Assembly (NCBI GenBank): GCA_030141605.1
Contig: JAQGDQ010000004.1
Coordinates: 1,647,001-1,711,000 of the forward strand
Length of the DNA stretch: 64,000 nt
Origin: Tubiluchus corallicola
Taxonomy: Eukaryota > Priapulida > Priapulimorpha > Priapulimorphida > Tubiluchidae
Direction: 5' to 3'
Shown here: piece by piece, positions 1-10,649 of the stretch
How positions within the stretch are numbered: the stretch's first letter is position 1
Layout: each line of letters opens with the position of its first letter
Made by a program: the position numbers and the translations under genes
Notes under the pieces: model-generated
Seen by the model: the letters and a program-made list of their open reading frames with translations, nothing else
What the model was told of the DNA's origin: nothing
The model's database searches: none

Positions 1-1216
1 TCCAATTCAGATCTTGTGGTGTCAGACCATTTGAACTTACTAGAAAGCTATCAGTCCAAATGGCCAAGACAGGTCTGAATTCTCAAACTAGTCTGTATAC
101 ACTCAGTCAGAACCGCCTATCTGTAGTAGCCAGAAATAGTTCTGCTAAACTTTATTAAAAGGACTATCCAACCGTCAACGGGGACTTTTCACTTCTAGTT
201 CCTTCTACTTATCTTAATATGCAATCTAAAGCATCAAGACAGTTTGAGACACATTATTTGATGTAGGAGCTGTTAGGAATGGCTAAACACTTGAGCCCTA
301 GCTAGTGAAATGATATGTATATATAAACCATATAGCACCACAATCAATATAGGAGTACTAGATCCCGAAATTAAAGTTAATGTAAGATTCCATGTGTGCG
401 TAATGTGCATTGACTGTTTCCATTTGTCCTTGAATGCTATTTGTATTAACAAAGCTGACAGTGCTTTCCAACATTTTTAATTGCTGTTCGTGAAAATTAG
501 CAGAAATAATTTTTGAAAGCCATGTTTCGAAATTTCAGTGCAACAGTGATCAAGAAATAATTACATTGATGGTATTAGCTTATCGTTGTACTATGAGATG
601 GAAGAATTCAAAAGAAAGCAAATGTTTTGAGTGCATTGCATGGGAGAAGCAATACTGCATGTATGACTGCTTAGTGGAGGAACTGCAACTAGATGCAGAA
701 TAACAATTATGAGCTTCTTCCACTTCTCAAAAACTCTAATGGAAGAAATATTACTGCATATTGGTGGTCCTGAAGTGACCAAAACTCAGCTGATCAGGAA
801 TCAAATCAGCGAAAATGGTCACCAGAAACTGGAAAAGTCCCTAAATCACTTGAGCAATAGCAGTTTCTCGTGTGTGTGTTGCTGCGTAATGTGTATTCGG
901 ACAGTAGCAATCACATTGACAATAGCAATACGGATCACACTTAATGCACTGCACATTACGTACACATGGAAACACTTCCACGTGTTTAAATGCAAATTAT
1001 TGTATACATACTAGGCTTCACACATCACGCTTTACATGTTCATAGATTCCTACCTTTAAACTGTGATAATGTATTTTTTGCATCTATTTGCAGCAAGGTG
1101 TAAGTGATAACAAAGTTATATAAACTGACTGCAGTTTAAATAAAGCTAAAGTGAGTCATTTTTAACAGTTTGGAAATACTTGTAAAAGCCCCACTCTTCT
1201 CTTTGCACGTTTTCAG
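1..1216 (+). other. Upstream BCOR intron (inferred)
   Basis: No exon can be placed here that joins in frame to 1217. A frame open at 667-1014 and a short one ending near 703 (CFECIAWEKQYCMYDC) have no convincing splice donors. Either could be an upstream exon or a relic. The rest is AT-rich, unremarkable intron-like DNA. Confidence 0.5.
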
Positions 1217-1334
1217 ACTGAAGCATTAAAAAGACGAGCAGCAGGACTAGGGCTTAGGCATCAAACAAACAACCAGGCACGGTTTGTGGATTTTCAACCA
1301 GAAATATTAGAATCTCGTACTCGAGCCCAGGCTG
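1217..1334 (+). CDS. BCOR: BCOR exon a (first exon visible)
   Basis: The acceptor is TTTTCAG just before the exon and the donor is GTGAGA after it. It encodes 39 codons beginning [16 protein letters not shown] and leaves one base, which the next exon completes as Ala. It starts in phase 0. It lies in the less conserved linker before the ankyrin repeats, so it is supported by frame continuity and splice sites rather than by a domain match. It is the least certain of the eight exons. Confidence 0.75.
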
Positions 1335-3906
1335 GTGAGATTATCTTTTCTGTCATTCTTAGTACATGATGCTTTATAAGCTCAGAGCTTACTGTTAACT
1401 GTACCTAATTAGATTATTTCTTAAATACATTTAGCAATATTTCCTTTTCCTTCTATTTTGGCTAGAAAAAATCCACTTAGACAAATTCTACTGAGTGGAT
1501 TTTACATTTTCATCCGTGTTTTTTGCTCTGTCAAAGAATTAGCATTGCTAATTTGATGAGTTTTTGCTCTTGACATTTTTGCTACAAGTTTAAATCTATG
1601 TTTGTGTCTTTTCCAGCTAGGAAAAAAAATGTTAGTCGACGATCATCATATAACAGGAATGCTGCTTATGAAAAAGCTCTTCAAAAGGATGAACAGCGTT
1701 TAAGTAGCCGTCGGGTGTCCCAACGAATCCAAATTCCAGAAAGCAAGCCAGCAGTTTGTGATGGTGAAGAGACGGATGTCTACGAGTATACTAGTGATGG
1801 TAGCGACAGTGCACCCCCGCCATATTCACCAAATCGCCATCGATTGTTGATGCGCATAAAGTTAAACTCTGCAAAAAAAGAACAAGAAAAGAGGCCAATC
1901 CGTCGCAAATGGGCGCCGCGCAAGTATCGTCGTTTACGTAAAGCAGATGATTCTTCGGATGGTGAAGAACCATTTATGATGCCAACTTTAGTTAGAACTG
2001 ATCGTCTTGCTAATCAGTACAAGGACGAAAATGCCGACAGCGATGAAGATCTACCACCACTTGATGTAAGTAAAGGCCCCACAACAAGTTTTTAAGTTCA
2101 ATAGCAAATCTGAAGTCGAGTAAAATGGTTCAGTTATAGGATTGGAAGACAGAGTTTGTGCTGTTTGTGCTGTCCACTTTCATTTACCTGAATAAATTTA
2201 CAATCCATTTTCTTATTACAAGGTATCTTAAAACCCAATAAGTATCTTTCTTAGGTCATTAGCAGAACAATGCATATGATTAGCAGTAGGCAACATGCAT
2301 GTAGTAGGTTTTTTGCACGATATGACTAGTATTATTTGGATGCAAATCTTATTGTCCTGTTAACACAAAATTGTTTTGTATAATAAAGTATGTGATTCCA
2401 CAGAGGATTAGTGATGTACAAAATGGTACATCTCGCTTTTTCTGTCGCTTTTTATAATACTAAAAACATGCCCATACCTGTAAAATTCTAGTAAATTGCA
2501 TTCAATATATTTTTAGCTTCTTCCTGTTTGTGAATACCAGCAGCAGACTGAATGTGAAGACGGTACTCTAGCGCGCCCTCAAAAAAGTGACTCTGTTCCC
2601 ATGCCACCAGAAGCAAAACGATTGATGATTAACAAAGCCTTAGGTGAAACACTCCTTCATCGAGCTGCTAGGCAGGGATATCTGGTATGTTCGCTTGTTT
2701 CAAAAACTGCATCTCCACAAAACTGAAACACTAAACATTTTTTATATCAGGAAGTATTTGCTGTAAGCTTAATTGTTAAATTCTGATACAGGCGGTTTTC
2801 TTGGACAGTATGTTCTATAACTCTAATGATTTCTAAAAATTGCTTAAAAACTCTAGATTGCTAAGTATTGACATTAACATGATCACTCCCTGGTATTTTA
2901 CTATTGCAATTTGACTACTTGTTTTCAGGATGTGGTGTTGTACTGCTTGGAAACCCGAATGCTAGATCCCAACGTCCGAGACAACGCTGGATATCGGCCA
3001 TTACATGAAGCTTGTGTTAAAGGCAATCTAGAAATTGCCCAACACCTTCTTCTATATGGTGCTGATGTCAACTGCAGCTCACTTGATGGTACAAGGTATC
3101 ATCGCTGTTATAAACCCTTTCTTCTTTGATCGTAATTGTTATTTAATAGTTATCAATATTAATTTTACTGATTTTTTTTCTTAGTTGTGTTAATGTTTTC
3201 TAGTAGTCATTGATCTTGAAAATAATCTTGAATTACTATGCCTAAACGAAGAATTTGAAATCCTGCTTACTTGTTCAATGAATATGTTTATAACTATCTT
3301 GACTAACAAAAATTTCTAGAATCATGGCTTAGTATGTACACTAAATGTTAAAATACCTTGTTTTAGTTGCAAACGTTTTTTAGTAAACTGTAATGTAGTT
3401 TCTAGGTGCAGTATGTTCATATTGATTTTCACATTATTATTCTTGTCTTTTTTTGCAAAATCTTCAGTTTGTAATAATGTGTACATGTTTATATTTAGGC
3501 CTATTCATGATGGAGTAGAGAATGACCATATAGAAGTTGTTCGTTTGCTGCTTTCGTACGGAGCAGACCCGACACTTGCTACTTATTCAGGCCGCACTTT
3601 GCTCAAAATTGCACGTAGTTTAAAAATGAAACGGTTTCTTGAAGGTAATTACCTGCAAAAGACTCGCTACTAATATAATTTATATAAAAAGCTAAGGTTT
3701 GGAAACTTCAGTTTAGCTAGAAAGGTGAAACACGGTTTACACAGCTCTACAAAAAATTCATAACTATTACTAACAACTTTTTATATAATATATCAAAAAA
3801 TGATGTCGGTAATAGTTGTCTTTTTGGTTGAGCTGTGTAAACTCTCTACTTGATGCGTATATATGTGTATATATACATATATATACACATCTTACATATA
3901 CATGTG

Positions 3907-3938
<32 letters not shown>

Positions 3939-6647
3939 TGCATGGGTACGTGTGTGCGTGTGTGTATAGGATGTCACAAAAGTCGCTATGCACTTGACTT
4001 CTAATTTTCTTTTTAAATTGTGCTCCAATTTCAGCAAGCTCTTACCTGAATCAAAAGTGGCCTTTGGCAATTCTTTTCCTTTATTTTGCTTGACACATTG
4101 CTATGACAATGACAGTAACATTAGAAATGAGGTGCAAGATCAATCTGGCATGAAATCTTTCGATCACCTACTATTGCAGTACATAGTTCTTTTCAGATTT
4201 TTGTTTTCTTTGACTAAAAGAATTGCCCTGTATTTTAGTTCATCTGTATTACTAATATTTGCTTTGTTGTTAAAAAATACAGAAAGTGAAAAGTGTATAC
4301 TAACTTTTGATACACCCTACATCATTTATTTGAGGTATTCAAATAGATAGGCTGTTACTATTTTTATTTTTCTATACTGTTAGTAAGCAGACAGCACTTA
4401 ATGTAGATCCTAGCTACTAATATTAAATGATTGTGATAGGACTGGAATCTAGCTAATTATCAATAGTAATCATTCATGCTAGAGCAACTTTTAACCATGT
4501 TCAGATTTGTATGCATCCACTCTCACTGAAATGTAGAAATCTCTCTCACTGAAATGGGTCATGAGTGTAGTTGCTTACATCAATCACCCACCCACCTTTT
4601 ATAGGCAAGCTTAAGCCATGAACCTGTTTGAATTACAGCAGAGCTGGCAAACAAAAAGTAGTAGCCTTCTGTTATGCATTTATCTCTCAGTGACCCATAT
4701 TAGGAGAAATGAATATTTTTTTCTTTTTTATGTGTTAATCATCCGTTCATCTTAATTTTAATGTAAAACTTTGTTCAAAATTAATCAGTTTTGAATAAGT
4801 ACAAAGACTATTAGTTTCACTGAAATGCCTTTATGTATATCAGGTGGCACAAAAAATGTAGCAAAGTTTCGATCATGATGTTATAACAAGAAAATAACGG
4901 AATCACTTGAAATTTTCCATACTGAAAAGCTTTTCGGTCATAACTTAAAAACCACTAAGACTGTAAACTTGTGACTTTCACAGCTAACAGTAAATGCACT
5001 GTAATGCCATGTTGCAAAATTTAAACTTTGTAAGCAAGTTGCTTCAAATGCATTACAGTCTAAATTTTGGCACGTTTTTCTGCACTGCCCGATATTTATA
5101 TATGGAATTACATACATGGTGCATATATACATAAAAATGTAAGTGAAACAATATCAACAAGTGTTATATAATTGTGACCTTGTTTCTAGGTTATTTTGCT
5201 GATTCTGGTAGTCAGGAGCACCAGACTGATACCCATCCATGGGAAATTGCTGGAACACAGGTAGATAATAGCCCAGGGATTGGGTGCAACATTTTTGGTG
5301 ATCTTCCAACAGATGACAAAGATGAAGATGGAGCCATTTTTGGCATGGAAACCATTGTACAAGGATCAAAGCTGCCCATCTATCTCAGTTCTAAGACATT
5401 TCCAAAAATCTATTCCATACAGCACGAGGAAGCTGAACAGTAAGTTTACTCTTACCAACAAAGGGCAACTTTTTTAGATCTTGCGATCAATGTCATTCAT
5501 GCTTCCAGAATGAGAGAATGTTTTGCATTGTCTCACTGCCTGTATCTCTTGCAATTCTTGCAGCTGAAATGTGAGCAATGATGTAAACAATACATATTGA
5601 AAAATGGTACAAATAACTGCTTTGAGCATCTGTTTTCTTATCGATATTACTTTGTTTATCTGTCACTACTTGTGATCCCCAGTTTTTATTGCAGTTACAT
5701 CACTACTAGCCAGAAAACAATTCCAAAAACAATTGATTTTGTCCAGTTGATCTTATTTTTGGACACTATCTGCATATAATTTGTTCCTCCGAAACTGTCA
5801 TCGAAAACATTATGCAATAGCTACGGTGCTTCATTCAGTAACTATGCTTCTCTAGCATCAGCTGGCTGCACGTGATTGGGCTGATAGGTCAATGTTTCTG
5901 TCAAGTTTCTTCCTTAGCTTGACTTGTATGCTAGAATGAGAATTTGAGAGATATTAATTACTATTTATCAAATCACAATGCAAAATGCTTAAGTACTTTA
6001 TTGCATGCCTTTATGGGCAACGTACTGAGTGTAGGACTACCCCATGCATTAATTACATTAAATAGTTGCATGATTGTACTTTCTGCATTTTTGTTATTAA
6101 CTTTAATAATGCCCAAGACATACACCGTAATGTACTGTAACGTACGCGCTTACTACATTTAAATTACATTTTAGTCATCAGGTGGAGCTATTGTGTCGCA
6201 TTGTGAGCCTCAGACCAGTGCTCACAATGCGCAAGCTTACCATGTACGTATTTTGGATGTTTCATTTGTGTATTTATGGGGTAGTGTATGCTTAGATTTT
6301 GATTCAAATAAAATTACACTTCTGGCAATTTTAGAAAAAAACGTGAGTTCTACTCCTAAATAATTTGTAAGAATTTTTTCGAGATGTCTCGTTAAATTTT
6401 CAGACCTGTCCGGTACCTGCAGCTGGAAGACTTACTGAAAACGTACAGCTTGACGAAAGAGCAGCTGATGGATTTGCATCACAATGTTTGCATAAAACAA
6501 ATATCCATCGATGAAATCAATTCCCACTGCTTACACAAGCCTGTTGATGAAAACACCAATCCACAGGAAAGCAACGATGATAGTTTTGTACTTTTAGATG
6601 ATTGTTTAAGGACACTTATGGGTGTAGAAATATTGTACAGTGACTAG
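1217..6647 (+). CDS. BCOR: BCOR/BCORL1-like Polycomb corepressor, 3' part of gene (8 exons)
   Basis: Coding exons read 1217-1334, 1617-2065, 2517-2684, 2929-3095, 3499-3644, 5190-5439, 6175-6243 and 6404-6647. They sum to 1611 nt (536 codons plus TAG) and stay in one frame through every GT-AG junction. The product has a basic/acidic low-complexity linker (residues 1-230), three ankyrin repeats (about 232-350; [48 protein letters not shown]) and a C-terminal PUFD domain (about 375-536). In the family, PUFD binds the PCGF1 RAWUL domain and recruits BCOR to the PRC1.1 complex in the nucleus, which ubiquitinates H2A. The start codon and the BCL6-binding part, if present, lie left of the window. 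The family assignment is firm. BCOR and BCORL1 are vertebrate duplicates, so the symbol here means the pre-duplication gene. Confidence 0.92.
1617..2065 (+). CDS. BCOR: BCOR exon b, basic/acidic linker
   Basis: Acceptor TTTTCCAG, donor GTAAGT. This is the longest visible exon (449 nt). It has Arg/Lys-rich tracts ([14 protein letters not shown], a likely nuclear localisation signal), a Ser/Asp/Glu stretch (DDSSDGEE) and an acidic end ([14 protein letters not shown]). This composition is typical of the disordered region before the BCOR ankyrin repeats. It ends in phase 0. Confidence 0.88.
2066..2516 (+). other. BCOR intron b-c
   Basis: A 451-bp GT-AG, phase 0 intron. No further structure seen. 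Confidence 0.8.
2517..2684 (+). CDS. BCOR: BCOR exon c, start of ankyrin repeats
   Basis: Acceptor TTTTTAG, donor GTATGT, exactly 56 codons in phase 0. The end reads [20 protein letters not shown] followed by AARQGYL. This aligns with the diagnostic BCOR stretch (PPEAKRL..NK..GETLL.RAARLGY) that opens the first ankyrin repeat. Confidence 0.93.
2929..3095 (+). CDS. BCOR: BCOR exon d, ankyrin repeats 1-2
   Basis: Acceptor GTTTTCAG, donor GTATCA. It encodes [20 protein letters not shown] and then [20 protein letters not shown], with the ankyrin signature LHEAC...[14 protein letters not shown]. It ends after two bases of an Arg codon (AG|G). Confidence 0.94.
3096..3498 (+). other. BCOR intron d-e
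   Basis: A 403-bp GT-AG, phase 2 intron. No further structure seen. Confidence 0.8.
3499..3644 (+). CDS. BCOR: BCOR exon e, ankyrin repeat 3
   Basis: Acceptor ATATTTAG, donor GTAATT. It encodes [20 protein letters not shown] and [20 protein letters not shown], nearly identical to the corresponding vertebrate BCOR repeat. The terminal codon is Gly, split G|GT across the next intron. Confidence 0.94.
3735..3842. repeat. Near-complete palindrome (hairpin), 108 bp
   Basis: The ends are a perfect 13-bp inverted repeat (GTTTACACAGCTC / GAGCTGTGTAAAC). Pairing continues inward with few mismatches through AACTATTAC / GTAATAGTT to an AT-rich centre, giving arms of about 50 nt and almost no loop. It is either a small foldback/MITE-type element or a hairpin-forming intronic RNA. 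No autonomous partner is visible. Confidence 0.75.
3857..3966. repeat. TA-rich / GT-CGTG microsatellite
   Basis: An alternating ATATGTGTATATAC tract runs into (GT)n and (CGTG)n, the latter from 3903. Open frames across it encode only Cys-Val/His-Thr repeats and are artefacts. Confidence 0.9.
3967..4319. mobile_element. MITE-like element with mariner-type TIRs
   Basis: The left end reads TAGGATGTCACAAAAGTCGC. The right end, reverse-complemented, reads TAGGGTGTATCAAAAGTTAG, and similarity continues through TATGCACTT / TATACACTT (about 22 of 29 positions). TA precedes the left end, as expected for Tc1/mariner target duplication, but the right flank is CA, so the duplication has decayed or is absent. 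The internal sequence shows no transposase. Confidence 0.6.
4840..5092. mobile_element. MITE with TCAGG/CCCGA termini and TA duplication
   Basis: The left terminus is TCAGGTGGCACAAAAAATGT. The right terminus, reverse-complemented, is TCGGGCAGTGCAGAAAAACG. They match over about 30 bp with mainly transition differences. TA flanks both sides (4838-4839 and 5093-5094), the hallmark of Tc1/mariner insertion. The left 90 bp are also similar, in inverted orientation, to the right end of the element at 13497-14214, so both belong to one family. Confidence 0.7.
5190..5439 (+). CDS. BCOR: BCOR exon f, post-ankyrin and start of PUFD
   Basis: Acceptor TGTTTCTAG, donor GTAAGT. It begins YFADSGS and carries HPWEIAGT, the counterpart of the TWDFYGSS motif that follows the ankyrin repeats in vertebrate BCOR. 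An acidic segment (DDKDEDG) and the first PUFD strand region (KLPIYLS) follow. It ends two bases into a His codon. Confidence 0.9.
5440..6174 (+). other. BCOR intron f-g
   Basis: A 735-bp GT-AG, phase 2 intron with no recognised element. Confidence 0.75.
6175..6243 (+). CDS. BCOR: BCOR exon g, PUFD core (short)
   Basis: A 69-nt exon. The acceptor is ACATTTTAG. A second AG seven bases downstream would break the frame, which decides the start. Donor GTACGT. It encodes [20 protein letters not shown] followed by LT and joins in frame to [11 protein letters not shown] in the next exon. Confidence 0.85.
6404..6647 (+). CDS. BCOR: BCOR exon h, PUFD C-terminus and stop
   Basis: Acceptor AAATTTTCAG. 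It encodes [20 protein letters not shown] and ends in [18 protein letters not shown] before TAG. The pattern (..LLLSDVLKKLKMS....LL......LLG..VEWL) matches the end of vertebrate PUFD. The gene continues as a 3'UTR. Confidence 0.92.
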
Positions 6648-7150
6648 TGTAATTTTGTGCTCTAACAGGGCTTTGTGGTCGTATTGTACACATGATCGTA
6701 TAGTAATTATTATGTTATTTACACCAAAGACTATTTTTGCTTACATTAATGTATATAATGCAGTATAAAATTTAATAATTATCGTGTAATTGTTTTTATA
6801 TGTAACAGTTAACTTATAATTATGTAACTTCAATAGATTGTAATATACATAATGCTAAATTGGCTCCACTTGCAATTAATTCATAATTATTATCTAGTAA
6901 ATACATAAATTAAAGGTGTGAATTTTGTAATTTAGATTTTGGCAAACATCCAGAATGAAATGGACTATTGTTTTTATTTAATTTTTTTGCTTGTTTCATA
7001 GTTTACAGCAATCTTGTAAATAATTGTGTATACGCATACTTCTGTGAATTATGACATTTTATCATGATTTGAAAATGCTAAACAGTGTTTATGTACTTGT
7101 TCTATGTGAAAATGTTGCAATAGCAAATAAAAGGCCTATATTTTGCATGT
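6648..7150 (+). other. BCOR: BCOR 3'UTR with poly(A) signal
   Basis: AT-rich sequence after the stop. The first canonical AATAAA is at 7126-7131, about 480 bases past the stop, and is the likeliest cleavage signal. Further AATAAA hexamers at about 7446 and 7496 could give longer forms. The transcript end is inferred. Confidence 0.55.
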
Positions 7151-8039
7151 TAACATAACTATGTATAGTTTTGCTTTAAATATTAAAATCAGTTTTAAAT
7201 GGGATAAAAATGCAAGCATCTGATGTAACCGGAAGTTATTACTATCATAAAGAGACGAATAAAAACAGTGGTGTGGAAGGCGATTTCATGGGCTTTAATT
7301 AGGCCTACTGAACGTCATTAAAGAAAAACATGATAATTTTTGGGCCACATTGTGTTTCACTCGTTTACATTTTATTAGCGATAGCAATTGCCAAAATGTT
7401 TTTTTATATTTCAACATTTGCTTAGAAACTTAACTAACATATGAAAAATAAAAGTGTCTGTGTCTTTAGCATATATTTGTGACTGACATGTGAAAAATAA
7501 AACTGGTAAAACTTCTGCATGTGTTTGTGAAACCAAAGATGTGCAGGATTGCTGTGTCACAGTGACAGTGAATGATAATGAGAGTTTCTACACAGTGAAT
7601 AATCTTAGTGCACTAGTGTTACCCATTCACTGCTCATCTGGTACAGCTTTTGTACAATGTTAAGTACATGTGCATCTTTTTTATTATCTGCAGTGCAACG
7701 AATTGAGGAAAGAATAAGTTGAATTACGTAATAATATTACCTAGAGAGTTCTACAGTTGGATCTCTTTCTCTTGTTAATGTTATTGTTTAGTTTAGAATA
7801 GAAATTCAATCCAGTCGAAAGCAGCAGCATTGGCAAAGAGTACCACACAGAAGCAGATCTTGTAAGTATGATTATTATGAACCTTGTTTGCTAATCAGAT
7901 AACCCAATAATTGAATTGTTTTAGTGGTAGACTGGTAGGTTGACACTGTATAGCTCTGTGCAGCACTTAATTTCCAGCTTATGCTGTACGTTCAGGCGTG
8001 ATTCATTCTTACACGTAGTTTAATTTGCCGAATGCTCCA
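7151..8039. other. Intergenic DNA
   Basis: AT-rich sequence downstream of BCOR with extra AATAAA hexamers near 7446 and 7496. No gene or repeat recognised. Confidence 0.6.
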
Positions 8040-8350
8040 TCTGAAACAGATTAATTATCGGAAGTAATTACATCAATTAAACCGTTTGCCATCTACAAAA
8101 AGCAGACGTAAATTAGATTGGTCGCATAATGGATTTATCCTAACCGCTTTGTTCACTTGCCCAGTGCGCATGCGCGTTACTTACACTGACGCTAGTAAAT
8201 GACCCTTTGTCATTAGTTGCGATAGATTAAATGTTAATTTTGTGTAAAATAAATTAACCAAGCTCGACACGTGAGCAGCTGCAAGAAACTCGACGTGATT
8301 TTAACTGTGGGCTGGGCGTAACAAAGTCGTACATGTACAATGGCAGTACA
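8040..8350. promoter_or_regulatory. Orphan promoter-like block (CCAAT, NRF1 palindrome, E-boxes)
   Basis: It contains an inverted CCAAT box (ATTGG, 8117-8121), a perfect NRF1-type palindrome TGCGCATGCGC (8165-8175), a CACGTG E-box (8268-8273), further CACGTG-like palindromes near 8285 and 8345, and homeodomain-type ATTA sites at 8050-8085. It is locally richer in CpG than its surroundings. No coding exon follows that I can recognise. It could drive a non-coding RNA or an undetected gene, or be an enhancer. Confidence 0.35.
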
Positions 8351-9915
8351 CGTGTACGTTTATCCCCTATTTTCCATGACAAGCTGTGCAGAATGGTTCA
8401 TCATCTAAGTCTACACGATTTCACCACAGTTTGTTCTTTATAGTCATTTAGGTACAGTACAATAAAAAATGAGGGCTCCAGTGCACACATTTTCCGGTCA
8501 TTATGATGCATGCAAGCTCAACCAGGCAGTAGCAAAGCGATAAATTATGTACGCTGAAATTAGTAGCCGTGCATTTTAGTATTAGTACTCATCAGTGCAA
8601 ACAACTACAGGAAAATACGCGCCACAGGAAGTCTAATTACTTGTGATAAATCCAAAAATAATAAAATTCTTGGTTTAAGTTTACTTTTAAGGATTTCAAA
8701 AATCTCCAAATTAAATGTTGTATGCCCAGCTTTGCTGCGCCTACTGAAGAAGAAAAAAAAATCTATCGTTGAAGCTCGAGTTTTCTACTTTTTTAGCCGT
8801 TCAAACATGAAAAGGACAATGCTGCACAACTGTTTTAACCATTTGAAAAAAATTAAAACGTCATGTGAAGTTCTGAAGACAACATGTAAATGCGATTTAG
8901 TAAAAACTACGGTTTGACGTGTTACTTCATTGTGTCAGTTTGCAATTTGTTCAAATTTGCAGTAATCAGTAAACTTGAATGGAAACTATCTGTACTAATA
9001 ATTACTGGAAATGATATATGAAATAAAAAATAAGCAGTTGTGTGGGAAATTAAGTTATGTATATCGTATGTATTCTATTAAACGTTACGTGTATAAACGA
9101 TCGATTTAGGCACTCGAGTGCCAGCGTACCTTCAAACTCAACTCCTCTAAACTCATTAGCTTACCTGAAATCTCGGTGCTCACATTCTTGAGTGCCTGCA
9201 ACCTTGACAAATGGAGCGTCAGAAGTATTACTCCACGTAATTTTCAATTCTCACCAATTCATATTCGTCAGCCGCTAACTTCTATGCTGTCATTAAAAGC
9301 TAATAAACTTTGGCGATTAAAAAGGTTAAATATAGTTCAATTTAAATATTTTATACCGTGAGACTTTAAACATACCCTAACTGTAACAATATAGAGTTAA
9401 ATGTACACAAAGGCAATTAGTTTTGCTAATTACGGTGTCATTAACAAAAGTGATAAAACTACAGAGCATGTAACTCAGTAATTACTGTGATTTACTGCGC
9501 TACTATTAGCAAAAACTGTTAAAATTACTGTTCATTAAATGTTGGATTTAAATGGTCTGCATTATGAAAGTTATCGTTTGAAACTAAAACAATTATCCTT
9601 TCTACCGTATGTAAATAAAGAAGGCAATAAATGACTTGCAGTAAGGCGTTAAGAAATCGTAAAAAAGATTTTTAAAAATGTAAACAAAAATGCTTCTGAA
9701 TGGATGACGGTAAAAGCTACATAGGCTACAATGTATACGGGTTTTGTCGAGCATTAGAGATTCAGGGGAAGACTATTTTGGAAGAAAACAAGAATAAAGA
9801 CTCAAAGAAGCGAAATTTTTATCTATTACGTAGTACATGTTACCTGTATTAGGTCTACAATATAATCTAGGTCAACAGTTTTCATTCTTATCGGGAACCG
9901 TTTAAAAGGTCTTAC
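8351..9915. other. Intergenic DNA
   Basis: Short open frames (for example 8732-8917, Lys-rich) lack coding character. Nothing recognised. Confidence 0.6.
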
Positions 9916-10074
9916 CTTTAGCAAGGTAAAACATTTACTGAACTCATTCTGCATTAGAATGCTAACGATATGTAATAAATCCTGCAATTTATCTGTCATC
10001 CTGAGCTCGGCACAGCTTTGTGTTGCCAAATCAGCTAATGCATCGTCCACAGTGTAACATATGGCTTCTTTCGC
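9916..10074 (-). CDS. Possible isolated exon of unknown minus-strand gene
   Basis: On the minus strand a 53-codon open segment contains DDALADLATQSCAELRMTDK followed by LQDLLHIVSILMQNEF and SKCFTLLK. It ends exactly at a consensus donor (AAAG|GTAAGA). The peptide is an amphipathic, helix-rich sequence that looks coding rather than random. No acceptor with a good polypyrimidine tract and no partner exon is visible nearby, and I do not recognise the family. It may be a retrocopy fragment, a real small exon or chance. Confidence 0.3.
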
Positions 10075-10649
10075 TTACGTTTGACTGTTTGGCACGACTT
10101 TCAAGGCGTATCTATGGAACGTACAAAGTCCGTGTTTAATGTGAATTCCTAGAGTTATCCAAGAACGCGAAATACTCGTTCTTCAATATTGTCAGAAAAG
10201 TGTATTCATGATTTTCAAGTTTACTGTATTACGCTACGAGTCTATTATGACCTAGTATGGTCCTTATGTTTTTTGCCTTACTTGGCTTCCCGGACGGTGC
10301 ACGACTGACATGTATCGTTTAGCATATCGTTCAAGGCACGCCCATTTTAACATTGCTTCATGCAATGACAGTATTACCTTCTTACCGCAACATGAGTCTA
10401 ATGCCACTAAAATGAAAAGGAGGTCAGTTTACTATTTACAAAGTAATATCTCTTCGAATAACATTACCAGATACCAGTATGGTTATATGTACGTGGATTT
10501 TAAAAATAAATATTTAGCTATAAGTAAACGACAGGACGAGTTGTTTTTTGAGAAAATTATAGAACATCATTTGGAACAACGATTAGGCATAAACAAATGT
10601 TATGTATATAATCACCTCTTAAGGACATAACTCTAGAGTGATAGAATTA
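10075..10649. other. Intergenic DNA
   Basis: A 106-codon open frame (10310-10630) has no family resemblance and a composition expected by chance. Nothing else seen. Confidence 0.5.

Larger units (their letters stand above)
3645..5189 (+). other. BCOR intron e-f, loaded with inverted-repeat elements
   Basis: A 1545-bp GT-AG, phase 1 intron. It is the largest of the visible BCOR introns. Much of its length is three independent inverted-repeat elements and a GT microsatellite, each listed separately, so the intron has probably grown by insertion. Confidence 0.8.

Noticed and set aside
667-1014. Open frame beginning MSFFHFSKTLMEEILLHIGG, considered as an upstream BCOR exon
   Set aside because: No consensus donor in the right phase to join 1217, and no family match. 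The Cys/Val-rich end is GT-repeat derived.
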